Below, piece after piece: positions 37,895-45,846 of a stretch of DNA of 64,000 nt; the first letter of the stretch is position 1, and each line of letters opens with the position of its first letter. The DNA is from RYN-428 sp035551995 (GTDB lineage Bacteria; Planctomycetota; Phycisphaerae; Tepidisphaerales; Tepidisphaeraceae). The stretch lies in assembly GCA_035551995.1 (NCBI GenBank), contig DASZME010000035.1, forward strand, positions 1-64,000, in the 5' to 3' direction. Position numbers and translations under genes: made by a program. Under the pieces are notes generated by a model. That model searched no databases and had not been told where the DNA came from. It saw only the letters and a list, made by a program, of their open reading frames with translations.

Positions 37895-37925
37895 TAGTTA
37901 ATCGTCTATTTTGAAGAATGTCAAG
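37895..37925 (-). promoter_or_regulatory. leuA promoter
   Basis: A perfect -35 box TTGACA (37920-37925) and a -10 box TAACTA (37896-37901) are separated by 18 bases. Transcription should start about 7 bases after the -10 box, at or next to the A of the leader-peptide ATG (37888). Confidence 0.75.
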
Positions 37926-38005
37926 AAAAAATCAGCGAAAAAACCAGGGGCGGGTGTCGCCATCTTTTTTGGCAAACGCTGTTTCCGAGTCGCGAAACAT
38001 GGCTT

Positions 38006-38122
38006 TAAACGGACCGCGGACATCTTGAACTCTCGCGTGAACTTTCTTCTTGGCATGACGAACTCCTTGTAACAGCGATTATGCTGTTCGTTCGCCGCGC
38101 CCGCCATCCGGGGGGAAGTCCA
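38006..38122 (-). mobile_element. IS3-family left-end remnant (terminal repeat plus start of orfA)
   Basis: The outer end (38093-38122, read inward on the minus strand as TGGACTTCCCCCCGG...) matches the IS end at 111-140 in 27 of 30 positions. Then comes AAGGAG and an ATG at 38056 that starts MPRRKFTREFKMSAVRL, the beginning of an IS3 OrfA helix-turn-helix protein. The similarity stops after ~17 codons, so the element was deleted internally; the next sequence leads into the leuA promoter. Only the left end survives. Confidence 0.8.
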
Positions 38123-38131
38123 GTGTCGGCG

Positions 38132-38257
38132 TTAACGCGAAAGATATCGTTGTGTCGGACCCGCGATGGCGGCGACGACGATTAAACCGACGATCAAAGC
38201 ATGTTCGAGGACTTCCCCGCCGCTTTCGTCACGAATTAGTCTTGACAAAACATTCAT
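38132..38257 (-). CDS. Flp/Fap-type (type IVb) pilin-like small protein
   Basis: A 41-codon ORF with AAGGA seven bases before its ATG. It reads MNVLSRLIRDESGGEVLEHA followed by LIVGLIVVAAIAG, which matches Flp pilins: a short basic leader, Gly as the prepilin-peptidase site, Glu shortly after, then one hydrophobic helix. The C-terminal end is short (stop after PTQRYLSR) and the IS3 terminal repeat begins only 9 bases beyond the stop. The IS may therefore have replaced the natural 3' end of a slightly longer pilin. No tad/cpa genes are nearby. Confidence 0.65.
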   Translation of the reverse strand: MNVLSRLIRDESGGEVLEHALIVGLIVVAAIAGPTQRYLSR

Positions 38258-38353
38258 TTCCAGTCCTTATTAAATGAGTCGATTCGGACAAAAATTAAAT
38301 CGGTTATGATATATCCTTCCTTAACGATCGCAGGGGAAATATCGCCGGGATGA

Positions 38354-38382
38354 TTGGAAATTCGCAAGCGATCTGGTATAGA
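38354..38382 (+). promoter_or_regulatory. Probable rpmH promoter
   Basis: TTGGAA (38354-38359) and TATAGA (38377-38382) are separated by 17 bases. Transcription would start near 38389, immediately before the hairpin at 38392-38415 and about 100 bases before rpmH. Confidence 0.55.
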
Positions 38383-38391
38383 TGGCTCTTT

Positions 38392-38415
38392 CCGGCCCGC
38401 CTGTTGGCGGGCCGG
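38392..38415 (+). promoter_or_regulatory. Perfect 10-bp hairpin at the 5' end of the rpmH transcript
   Basis: CCGGCCCGCC - TGTT - GGCGGGCCGG. It lies right after the predicted transcription start, and the downstream CTTTGTC is not a good T-run. A 5'-end stabiliser or a ribosomal-protein leader structure is therefore more likely than a terminator. Confidence 0.5.
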
Positions 38416-38486
38416 CTTTGTCGCCAGATCCGGCCGGGCCGGTCAAACGCGGCGCCTTTTAGAGTATCGCAACGTCAGGAACTGCC

Positions 38487-38621
38487 ATGCATTACCCCCA
38501 CAAGACCAGCAAGATCAAGCGTGCCCGAAGCATCGGGTTTCGCGCCCGGATGCGCACCAAAAAGGGCCGACAGATGATCAACCGCAAGCGCAGCGTCGGC
38601 CGCGCGGTTTCCGTCGTCTGA
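38487..38621 (+). CDS. rpmH: 50S ribosomal protein L34
   Basis: 44 aa, highly basic, the usual L34 size. The core KIKRARSIGFRARMRTKKGR followed by QMINRKRSVGR aligns with the L34 pattern (N-x-K-R-x-R-x-x-G-F-x-x-R-M-x-T-x-x-G-R-x-x-x-x-x-R-R). The N-terminus (MHYPHKTS) and C-terminus (AVSVV) differ from proteobacterial L34. AGGA precedes the ATG. The usual neighbours rnpA and dnaA are not here, as is often the case in Planctomycetes. Confidence 0.88.
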   Translation: MHYPHKTSKIKRARSIGFRARMRTKKGRQMINRKRSVGRAVSVV

Positions 38622-38632
38622 TAAATCTTCGT

Positions 38633-39778
38633 CTACCATCCCTGCGGCGGCGTGAATCGCGCCACGAATACCTGCGACGTGTTGTTCAACGTGCGCTTGC
38701 ACGTCCACATCAGCCATTTGCCGTCCGGCGAAAAGATCGGCAGGATATCCGGGCCGGGCGTAAAGGTCACCCGTACGTCGTGCGTGCCGTCGGATCGAAT
38801 GACGTACAACTCGTAGTTGGCGTGTCCGTGTTTGCTCGTGGCGTAGATGATGTGATTTCCGTCGGGGTAAAAAGACGGACCCCAGTTCACGTTGCCGTCA
38901 TGCGTGATCGGATGCTCGGCTGAAATTCCCGTGATATTTCCCTCGGCGTCGAAAGCCAGGTCGCCGACGAATACCTGCAAGAGATTGTTCTTGTTTCGAT
39001 CGCTGCGGTAGACCAGATGTTTGCCGTCGGGCGAGAAGAAGGGCCCGCCGTCGTATCCGTCCTGGTGGGTTATGCGCACGACGTGCGAGCCGTCGGCGCG
39101 CATGACGTAAATATCGCCGTCGCCGGTGCGCATCGAGCAGAAACAGATCCACTTTCCGTCGGGCGAGAAGGCATCCTCGGCGTCGTACACGTCGTTGTTG
39201 GTCAGCGGGCGCGTGGCGAGATTGATCGAGAAAATATTGTTGGCGGCGGCCGCTTGGACCTGTTTTTTCCAACCATCCGCCTTGTAGATTTCCATCCCCG
39301 CCGGAAAGGCCCAGCGATAATCGCGGCCTTCGCGCTGATAGCCGCCTTCCTTAACGGTGGGATCTTCTTTGCCGGCGGTCGAGGCGAAAATGATCGAATT
39401 TCCGTCGGGCGAAAAAAAGCCGCAGGTGTTCCTCGACGGCTCGGGGCTGATCCGCGTGGGCGTGCCGATGCCGGCGATCCGATCTTCTTCCCATTTCAGA
39501 GGCGCCACATACATTTGATAATGCGGCATCCCGTGCGGGCTCGCCTGAAAAATAATCCATTTCATGTCGCGCGAAAAATACGCTTCGCCGGCTTTATCAA
39601 AGCCGCTCGTGAGCTGAGTGACGCCCGAAAGAATGGCGGCCTCGCGCGGGTCATGCGTGGGCACGGTGGCCGGCGCTGAGGCCGGCGGATTTGGTTCAGG
39701 ATGCGTCGGCTCCGCGCCGGATGCGCCGAGAACCGCCGCGCCGACGTAAATCGCAAAAAGAAAAAAGTGTGCTTTCAT
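38633..39778 (-). CDS. Secreted TolB-like propeller protein (PD40 repeats)
   Basis: 381 aa with a signal peptide (FFLFAIYVGAAVLGASGA), a Pro-rich stretch and then a six-bladed TolB-type beta-propeller. Five WD40-like PD40 repeats are visible: FFSPDGNSIIF, AFSPDGKWICF, FFSPDGKHLVY, SFYPDGNHIIY and IFSPDGKWLMW. No peptidase domain is attached. It is probably periplasmic, and such proteins act as binding scaffolds. It is convergent with rpmH, 11 bases apart. Confidence 0.85.
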   Translation of the reverse strand: MKAHFFLFAIYVGAAVLGASGAEPTHPEPNPPASAPATVPTHDPREAAILSGVTQLTSGFDKAGEAYFSRDMKWIIFQASPHGMPHYQMYVAPLKWEEDRIAGIGTPTRISPEPSRNTCGFFSPDGNSIIFASTAGKEDPTVKEGGYQREGRDYRWAFPAGMEIYKADGWKKQVQAAAANNIFSINLATRPLTNNDVYDAEDAFSPDGKWICFCSMRTGDGDIYVMRADGSHVVRITHQDGYDGGPFFSPDGKHLVYRSDRNKNNLLQVFVGDLAFDAEGNITGISAEHPITHDGNVNWGPSFYPDGNHIIYATSKHGHANYELYVIRSDGTHDVRVTFTPGPDILPIFSPDGKWLMWTCKRTLNNTSQVFVARFTPPQGW

Positions 39779-40104
39779 AAGCGCATATTTGTATCGCTGG
39801 CGGCGATCGAACGCACGCGGCCGCGACTAAAATCTCACTGAGATTTTGGGAGCGCCGGGGAATCTGCACAAAATGGCGATGGTGGGATGTCGCCGCCGCG
39901 CCAAATATTCCTATCAAATCCCGTAAATCCCCTTCCATTGTGCCAATTTCCGCCTGTTTCAGGTGATTGCTTTGTTCCATTCGTGTCAGGATTTGATGAT
40001 ACTGGCGTATCTTAGTTCGGGGAATTAACAGACCTTCACGGCAGTCCTTGATCCCATACGGCAACTAATGTTGCGCGGATTAATCCTCTTTTGAGGCTGG
40101 AGGT
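39779..40104. other. Intergenic region, nothing recognised
   Basis: 326 bases between divergent genes. It must hold promoters for the propeller gene (minus) and the hypothetical gene (plus), but no convincing box pair, hairpin or small ORF was found. Confidence 0.4.
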
Positions 40105-40791
40105 ATGCAACCTGCGAAAGGATTCGCGGAGGCGTTGTCTATGCCGCTCGATGCGAAGCTCGTTCAACACCTGCAAAAGACGCTGACAGTGGTCGATGAC
40201 CATGGCGCAAGCAGTACCCGATTGTTGGACGAGGCCCGCCGGCTTTGGAACCGCGTCAGGCGGTTTACGGGGATAACGCCGATCAATCCCGCCAAATTGG
40301 ATACGGAGGCGATGGAACTCGCCTGCTACGCCCTGCAATTCCCCCAACGCCGGTCGCGCTCCGTACCGGTGGGTCGCGCGGCTCGTCCGAGCGCCCGCGA
40401 ACGAAGCGAGGAAGCCATCGAGATGTTGATCCGCGCCGCCGGCAAAGAAGCCAGCGAAGAGTTGTTGGAACGCACCGCGCGCGTCCTCCGCGAAATGCAC
40501 CAGCGACCTCCCGGCATCGACGAAGCCAAGCTCCTCACCGACGCGGTCAGCCTTGACGATTTCGGCGTGGTGGGACTCCTCCGCCTGGCGGTGCAGACCG
40601 CCCGCAAAGGGGGCAGCGTCACGGAGATCGCCGACGGCATCGAAAAGCGGATTCAATACGGCTACTGGGAAGCGCGCCTGAAGGACGGTTTTTATTTTGA
40701 ATCGACGCAGTCTTTCGCCCGCCGTCGCCTGGCCAACGCAAGAAAGGCGGCGGAACTGCTTCAGGCGGAAATGGACGAGGACGCGACATGA
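40105..40791 (+). CDS. Hypothetical protein, mostly helical
   Basis: 228 aa, preceded by GGAGGT. I do not recognise a family. It is Arg/Ala/Glu-rich and almost entirely helical. Distinct segments are VQHLQKTLTVVDDHGASS, LARRLWNRVRRF-like helices, an Arg-rich patch (RRSRSVPVGRAARPSARER), and DAVSLDDFGVVGLLRL followed by a C-terminal helix (RRRLANARKAAELLQAEMDE). No signal peptide or TM segment. The amidohydrolase gene starts 31 bases downstream in the same direction, so the two may be cotranscribed. Confidence 0.65.
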   Translation: MQPAKGFAEALSMPLDAKLVQHLQKTLTVVDDHGASSTRLLDEARRLWNRVRRFTGITPINPAKLDTEAMELACYALQFPQRRSRSVPVGRAARPSARERSEEAIEMLIRAAGKEASEELLERTARVLREMHQRPPGIDEAKLLTDAVSLDDFGVVGLLRLAVQTARKGGSVTEIADGIEKRIQYGYWEARLKDGFYFESTQSFARRRLANARKAAELLQAEMDEDAT

Positions 40792-40822
40792 ACTCTACAC
40801 CCGTCGCTCGCGCCCACCTACC

Positions 40823-42133
40823 ATGTACCGAGTGCAACGTTCCGCTTCACTATCCCAGCCGCCGGTTTCGGTAATAACCGCCGCATGGATCGCGCCGATG
40901 GACGGACCGATACGGCCGGAGGCCGGCGTGGCGTTCAGCGGTGGACATATTCTTTCGATCGGATCGGCGGCCGAACTGCGTTGGCGATATCCGCAAGCGC
41001 TCGTCGAAGAACTCGGCGACATGGTGTTGATGCCGGGCTTGGTCAACGCTCACGTGCATCTTGAGCTCAGCGCCCTGACGCCGGGGAATCGCCCAGCGGA
41101 TTTTGTGGAGTGGCTCAAGCGTTTGTTGCCGCGCTCGGCGCCGACGGCTGACGCGGTGCGCGCGTTCACTGTCGGCGGCGTGGAAACGGGCGTCGACCAG
41201 TGTCTTCGCTTCGGCGTCACTTGCGTCGGCGACATCAGCCGCCAATGCAGCATTACGCGGCCGCTTCTTGCCGCCGGCCCGCTGCGCGTCGTGAGCTACG
41301 GTGAAGTGCAAGCCATGGCCCGGCGCCGTGGATTTCTGGAGGAGCGCCTCGCGATCGCCGCCGACGCGAGCCTATCAAGCGATCGTCTGCGGATTGGCGT
41401 TTCGCCGCACGCGCCCTACTCGATCGACGCCGACGGATACTCCCGCTGTCTGCAAGTCGCCCGCGAGCGCGGCATGCCGCTGGCGACGCATCTGGCCGAG
41501 ACGACGGCCGAGGGCGAATTTCTCGCAGATCATCGCGGACCGTTTCGCGACCTATGGGATTATCTCGATGCTTGGGATGATCTGACGCCAACCTTCCATG
41601 GCGGAGCGATTCGCTTTGCCCGTTCGCTTGGACTGCTCGCGTATCCAACCCTGCTGGCTCACGTCAATTATTGCGACGACGAAGAAATGGCGATGCTGGC
41701 TTGCGGCCGGGCGTCGGTTGTGTACTGCCCGCGCACGCACGCCTACTTCGGCCACGCGCCCCACCGCTGGCGGCGGATGCTGGAGGCGGGAATCAACGTC
41801 GCCGTCGGGACCGACAGCACGGCCAGTTCGCCGAATCTGAATCTCGTGGACGATCTACGCCTGTTGCACGATCTGGCGCCTGACATGCCCGCCGGCGCGC
41901 TATGGGAATTGGCTACGGTGCGGGCCGCCCGAGCCTTGGAGATGGAGTCGAGAATCGGCAGTTTGACGCCGGGCAAGGCCGCGGATTTCGTGGCGTTTTC
42001 GACCCGTGGGAACGAGCCGATGCGCGAGATTTTGGAAAGCGATTCGTTGCCTTCCAACAGGTGGATTGGAGGACAAAAACTTGACGCAATCACTGGGTCC
42101 AGTCTTCCACATGGACGTTTGGAATTCTTCTAA
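40823..42133 (+). CDS. Amidohydrolase (chlorohydrolase/aminofutalosine deaminase-like)
   Basis: 436 aa with the start at the ATG 40823. The amidohydrolase metal-binding motifs are in place: NAHVHLELSALTPG, SPHAPYSID, ATHLAETTAEGEFL, LAHVNYCDDEE, YCPRTHAYFGH and GTDSTASSPNLN, ending with GSLTPGKAADFVAF. This pattern belongs to the ATZ/TRZ, SAH/MTA deaminase and aminodeoxyfutalosine deaminase group. The last is possible, since many planctomycetes make menaquinone by the futalosine route, but no other mqn gene is in the window. Its 3' end overlaps the convergent toxin pseudogene by 44 bases. Confidence 0.85.
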   Translation: MYRVQRSASLSQPPVSVITAAWIAPMDGPIRPEAGVAFSGGHILSIGSAAELRWRYPQALVEELGDMVLMPGLVNAHVHLELSALTPGNRPADFVEWLKRLLPRSAPTADAVRAFTVGGVETGVDQCLRFGVTCVGDISRQCSITRPLLAAGPLRVVSYGEVQAMARRRGFLEERLAIAADASLSSDRLRIGVSPHAPYSIDADGYSRCLQVARERGMPLATHLAETTAEGEFLADHRGPFRDLWDYLDAWDDLTPTFHGGAIRFARSLGLLAYPTLLAHVNYCDDEEMAMLACGRASVVYCPRTHAYFGHAPHRWRRMLEAGINVAVGTDSTASSPNLNLVDDLRLLHDLAPDMPAGALWELATVRAARALEMESRIGSLTPGKAADFVAFSTRGNEPMREILESDSLPSNRWIGGQKLDAITGSSLPHGRLEFF

Positions 42134-42504
42134 AATCTCGCAAATTTCTTGACACCAGAAGAGCCTTGCGATCCAGCGCGATAGCGCCGATTTCGAGATC
42201 CATGGAACCAATCCTAAGTCGCGAAAATTTGAGTTCGTCGAAAATTGCCGCCGCCGCGCTGTCGAAATCAAGAACCTCCTGCTGCTGATACCGCGTTAAG
42301 GCGGGAATATCCGACCACCTGCCTGGACGTTGTTCGAGACGCGGCAATGTAAGAGAGCCATCCGCGCATTTGTTCTTCCACGCTGACGATGGTGACGCCA
42401 ACGCGATTAACCTGCGGATTACCGAGGCGTCGTACCAAGTTTTCGTAAGCTTCACCAGACTGCGTGTCGAGAATTGAGATGATATCCGTGTCAAGAATTA
42501 TCAC
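42090..42504 (-). pseudogene. VapC-type PIN-domain toxin, frameshifted
   Basis: It starts with GTG at 42504, overlapping the antitoxin stop (GTGA). The first frame reads MIILDTDIISILDTQSGE and VTIVSVEEQMRGWLSYIAASRT. The second half (VLDFDSAAAAIFDELK, RIGSMDLEIGAIAL, LVSRNLRDFRRIPNVHVEDW) lies in another frame. The shift is between ~42270 and 42300, near a CAGCAGCAGGAGG run. All PIN acidic residues are present across the two frames (Asp5, Glu of VEEQ, Asp of GSMDLE, Asp of LRDF). A one-base slip would restore it, so the loss looks recent. Confidence 0.82.
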
Positions 42505-42704
42505 AGTTTTTTCCGGCGGGACTTAGGGCGGAGTGATCGCCGATAGGCTCGGCCGCGACTCGCGATTTCTTCGTAAACTGGATCGTTCTTAAACTGTCCC
42601 GCGTGCGCGATATACCAAGATCCGCTGCGCGAAGTGGGTTGCGACAACTCGGCTACGGTTTGTTCCAACTTGACGATTCTCCGCGCCAAATCCTGCACAG
42701 TCAT
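42501..42704 (-). CDS. Probable antitoxin of the VapC-like locus
   Basis: 67 aa with a strong AAAGGAG upstream. MTVQDLARRIVKLEQTVAEL forms a helix with coiled-coil heptads, followed by a polar region (PVYEEIASRGRAYRRSL) and a basic end. It does not clearly match VapB, but its position, its size, the four-base overlap with the PIN toxin start and the toxin-binding-like C-terminus support an antitoxin role. The frame is intact while the toxin is broken. Confidence 0.65.
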   Translation of the reverse strand: MTVQDLARRIVKLEQTVAELSQPTSRSGSWYIAHAGQFKNDPVYEEIASRGRAYRRSLRPKSRRKKL

Positions 42705-42803
42705 CGGAACTCCTTTCTTGCTTCCACAGGGTAGCCGCTCATACGGAAAAAGTTGATTCGCCGATGGCCCAGGAATTATTCGATTATTGCTTGCTAGCGC
42801 CTC

Positions 42804-43718
42804 TTACCTCGCGCCCGCTCCCGCGAAGCGTGAGTCGTCCGAAGCGAGGTTGGCCGGTTGCGAGCTCCGCTGCATCACATGTTTCACCAATTCCAGCCGG
42901 CGAATGCAGTCGGCCATCTCCGGACGCTTTGAAGCCGAGTTTTTTACGCAGTCCATAATGAGATTCGACAACGCTTCGGGAACCATCGGATTGTTCTGAC
43001 GCGGCGAGGGAATCTCGCTGTCGATCAAAAAGCTGTTCTCCCCTTTGCTTAACGTGAAAAGCGTCGGCATCTTCTTGCCGCACACGCACCAATACATCGT
43101 GGCGCCAAAGTTAAATACGTCGGTCTTCGGCGTCACTTCCTGGCACTTTACCTGCTCGGGCGCGATGTAGTCCGGCGTACCCTGAATGCGCTCCTTTTTG
43201 GTGCCGACCTTACACGCCTGGCCAAGATCGATCACCTTCACTTCACCCGAGGCGTCGCGAAGGATGTTGTTGGGCTTCAGATCGCAATGCACATACCCGA
43301 GTTGATGAAGGTGCGATAGCGCCTCGCCGGTTTGAATAAAGGCATCCACCGTCTCAAGCAGCGTGTCGGGCAGGCGGGATTCCAGCGGCGTGCCGTCAAC
43401 GAGTTCCATCACCAGCATCGCGTCGATGGTCTTTCGCAAGAGCGTGTGATTGATTTTGTAATCGACGCTTTTCCGCAAGCCGCGATGCGAGATATGCCGG
43501 CCAACTTCGTATTCGTTTTGAAGCTGATCCACGAATCGTTCGTCCTTTTCCACCTTGCGGACGACATGTTTGAGGGCGTAGATCTGATGCGAATCAGGAT
43601 GGCTCACGAGGTAGATGGAGCTACCGGCGCCTTCGCCGATGAAGTCGAGGACTTCGTAGCCGAAGAGTGATTTGGGCGATGATCCGCCCGAGTTGCCGCT
43701 GGTTGAAGATGAGATCAT
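42804..43718 (-). CDS. Serine/threonine protein kinase (Hanks type)
   Basis: 304 aa, essentially a bare kinase domain with no TM helix. Gly loop IGEGAGSSIYLV (27-38), ATP-binding Lys50 in YALKHV, catalytic loop YVHCDLKPNNIL (Asp146, with HCD instead of HRD), metal Asp164 in VIDLGQA (DLG instead of DFG), GTPDYIAPEQ (activation segment end) and DVFNFGATMYWCV. HCD and DLG are tolerated variants, and lack of the Arg suggests activity may not depend on activation-loop phosphorylation. It is cytosolic. The start is followed by a Ser/Gly-rich leader. Confidence 0.92.
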   Translation of the reverse strand: MISSSTSGNSGGSSPKSLFGYEVLDFIGEGAGSSIYLVSHPDSHQIYALKHVVRKVEKDERFVDQLQNEYEVGRHISHRGLRKSVDYKINHTLLRKTIDAMLVMELVDGTPLESRLPDTLLETVDAFIQTGEALSHLHQLGYVHCDLKPNNILRDASGEVKVIDLGQACKVGTKKERIQGTPDYIAPEQVKCQEVTPKTDVFNFGATMYWCVCGKKMPTLFTLSKGENSFLIDSEIPSPRQNNPMVPEALSNLIMDCVKNSASKRPEMADCIRRLELVKHVMQRSSQPANLASDDSRFAGAGAR

Positions 43719-43999
43719 GATTTTCGCCCCGGAAAAAACGTGGCACGGTTCCCTGTACCTATTTTACGATACGTCTACTGTGGTTCCGAACCAATACACC
43801 CTTAATACGTTCGAGACGTGCCAAACATTTCAAACGCGGCGCCGCATTTTTAATGCCGACTGCAAACCACAGGCGGGCGACGGCAACGCGACTCATTATC
43901 CGGCATCGCCCCTACCCAGACCTATCGGCTTGGCGCCGGGGCGGATTAGCTTTATAGACACAGATGGGCTTGATTTGTTGATCTGTTTCTAACAAGAAA
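43719..43999. other. Intergenic region upstream of the kinase gene
   Basis: About 280 bases with no supported gene; the plus-strand frame 43672-43992 overlaps the kinase start and shows no motif. The kinase promoter must lie here or the gene is read from further upstream through the atp terminator. Confidence 0.4.
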
Positions 44000-44032
44000 T
44001 TAACGCGGAGGAAATTTAATCCTCCGCGTTAA
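44000..44032 (-). terminator. Strong hairpin ending the atp operon
   Basis: TTAACGCGGAGGA - AATTTAA - TCCTCCGCGTTAA, a perfect 13-bp stem, 41 bases past the atpA stop. On the minus strand it is followed by TTTCTTG, a modest T-run. It marks the end of the ATP synthase transcript before the kinase gene. Confidence 0.75.
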
Positions 44033-44072
44033 GGTGGGATGCACAATAAGTTAGCGGCGATTCGTCAAACGC

Positions 44073-45578
44073 CTACTTCCACGTCGTTCGGAAGGCTTTG
44101 AGCGTTTCGCGGATTTCCTTGTCGATGTCGGCTGTCAGCTCTTTTTTCTCGGCGAGATTCTTACGCACTTGCGGCGCGCTGGCATCGACATATGCCAGCA
44201 GCGCGGTCTGAAACTCCTGAACGCGCCCGATCGGGACATCGTCGAGAAATCCCTGCGTTCCGGCGAAAATAACGATTACTTCCTGCTCGACCGACATCGG
44301 CCGATATTGCGGTTGCTTGAGAAGCTCGACCAAACGAGAGCCGCGATCAAGCTGCTTTTGCGTGGCTTTATCCAATTCGGTGCCCAATTGGGCGAAGGCC
44401 TCAAGCTCGCGATATGCCGCCAGGTCGAGCTTCAGGCCACCGGCGATTTTCTTCATCGCCTTGGTCTGGGCGTTGCCGCCGACGCGGCTGACCGACACGC
44501 CGACGTCAACGGCGGGGCGAACACCGGCGAAGAATAGATCGGGAACCAAATAAATCTGCCCATCGGTAATGCTGATGACGTTGGTGGGGATGTAGGCCGA
44601 CACTTCCCCTTCCTGCGTTTCGATGATCGGCAGGGCGGTGAGCGATCCGCCGCCGTTGGCGTCGCTGAGCTTGACGGCGCGCTCGAGCAATCGGCTGTGC
44701 AGGTAAAACACGTCGCCCGGATACGCCTCGCGTCCCGGCGGACGCCGGAGCAACAACGACAACTGCCGATAGGCGGCGGCCTGTTTCGACAAGTCGTCGT
44801 AGACGACCAGCGTCGCCTCCCCCTTCCACATGAAATATTCCGCCATCGCGCAACCGGCGTAGGGCGCGATGTACTGCAACGGCGCCGGGTCGGCGGCGCC
44901 GGCGACGACCACCGTGGTGTATTCCATCGCCCCATTGGCCTTGAGGGTATCCACGATCGCGGCGACGGTGCTTTCCTTCTGACCGATGGCGACGTAGAAG
45001 CACTTCACGCCGGCCCCTTTTTGATTGATGATCGTGTCGATGGCGATGGCGGACTTGCCGGTCTTGCGGTCGCCGATGATCAGCTCGCGCTGGCCCCGGC
45101 CGATGGGGATCATCGAGTCGATCGCCTTGATTCCCGTCTGCAAGGGTTCATTCACCGGCTTGCGCTCGGCGATGCCGGGAGCGACGATATCCAGTTTGCG
45201 GGTTTCATTTGACGGGATTGCGGGCCCGCCGTCGAGCGGTACGCCGAGCGGATTGACCACCCGGCCGATGACCGCTTCGCCGACCGGCACTTCAAGCAGG
45301 CGGCCGGTGGACTTAACGGTGTCGCCTTCCTTGATCTCCAGCGGGTTGTTGAAGATGACGGCGCCGATCGAATCTTCTTCGAGGTTGAAGACCTGGCCCA
45401 TGACGCCGTGCTCGAATTCCAGCAGTTCGCCGGCCATGGCGTTGCGCAGGCCGTAGATGCGGGCGATGCCGTCGCCGACTTCGATGACGGCGCCGACTTC
45501 GCTCAGTTTCACTTTTTGCTCGAAGCCTGCGATTTCCTGCTTCAATACGCTGGTAATTTCCGCGACGTTAATTGCCAT
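44073..45578 (-). CDS. atpA: F1 ATP synthase subunit alpha
   Basis: 501 aa, the standard length. Visible are [11 protein letters not shown], the Walker [16 protein letters not shown], the alpha-specific [44 protein letters not shown] (Walker B region), [15 protein letters not shown] and the arginine finger in SVSRVGG. It is the last gene of the operon atpZ-I-B-E-F-H-A. The expected atpG, atpD and atpC do not follow: a strong hairpin and a kinase gene come next. The gap to atpH is unusually long (268 bases). Confidence 0.97.
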   Translation of the reverse strand: MAINVAEITSVLKQEIAGFEQKVKLSEVGAVIEVGDGIARIYGLRNAMAGELLEFEHGVMGQVFNLEEDSIGAVIFNNPLEIKEGDTVKSTGRLLEVPVGEAVIGRVVNPLGVPLDGGPAIPSNETRKLDIVAPGIAERKPVNEPLQTGIKAIDSMIPIGRGQRELIIGDRKTGKSAIAIDTIINQKGAGVKCFYVAIGQKESTVAAIVDTLKANGAMEYTTVVVAGAADPAPLQYIAPYAGCAMAEYFMWKGEATLVVYDDLSKQAAAYRQLSLLLRRPPGREAYPGDVFYLHSRLLERAVKLSDANGGGSLTALPIIETQEGEVSAYIPTNVISITDGQIYLVPDLFFAGVRPAVDVGVSVSRVGGNAQTKAMKKIAGGLKLDLAAYRELEAFAQLGTELDKATQKQLDRGSRLVELLKQPQYRPMSVEQEVIVIFAGTQGFLDDVPIGRVQEFQTALLAYVDASAPQVRKNLAEKKELTADIDKEIRETLKAFRTTWK

Positions 45579-45719
45579 GTCTTAGCACGGGGTTCTGGCC
45601 CGTGTCCTTTGGTAAGGCGGGAATGTCCCGCCGATCTCTCACATTTTTCGTAAACCGTCGAAACGTCTATTGATCTTTTTGCGTGCGAAACGCGCTACAT
45701 CGTCAACCCTGCTCGGGGG

Positions 45720-45750
45720 GCACGTCGAGGAGCGCTTTAAGTCGACGTGC
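45720..45750. repeat. Inverted repeat in the atpH-atpA gap
   Basis: GCACGTCGA (45720-45728) and TCGACGTGC (45742-45750) are perfect 9-bp arms around a 13-base loop. With the hairpin repeat at 45777-45811 it gives two stem-loops in the mRNA between atpH and atpA, possible processing or stabilising elements that adjust alpha-subunit yield. Confidence 0.55.
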
Positions 45751-45776
45751 GTTCGGATGAGCGGCACGCTTGGACG

Positions 45777-45811
45777 CGCGCCGCAAGCGGGGCGGCTAAA
45801 CAATCACGAGT
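45777..45811 (-). repeat. GC-rich hairpin repeat, copy 5
   Basis: CGCCGCAAGCGGGGCGGCTA and then AACAATCACGA closely match the right copy at 33429-33460, including the flanking AACAATCRCG. The stem is imperfect here (CCGC/GCGG kept). It lies in the 268-base gap between atpH and atpA. Confidence 0.6.
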
Positions 45812-45846
45812 GCTTTGCACGCGGATCAGGTTTGCGCGCATCCCGA

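Noticed and set aside
40788..40874. 28-codon ORF overlapping the end of the hypothetical gene by ATGA
   Set aside because: Too short and without homology cues; it overlaps the amidohydrolase start in another frame.
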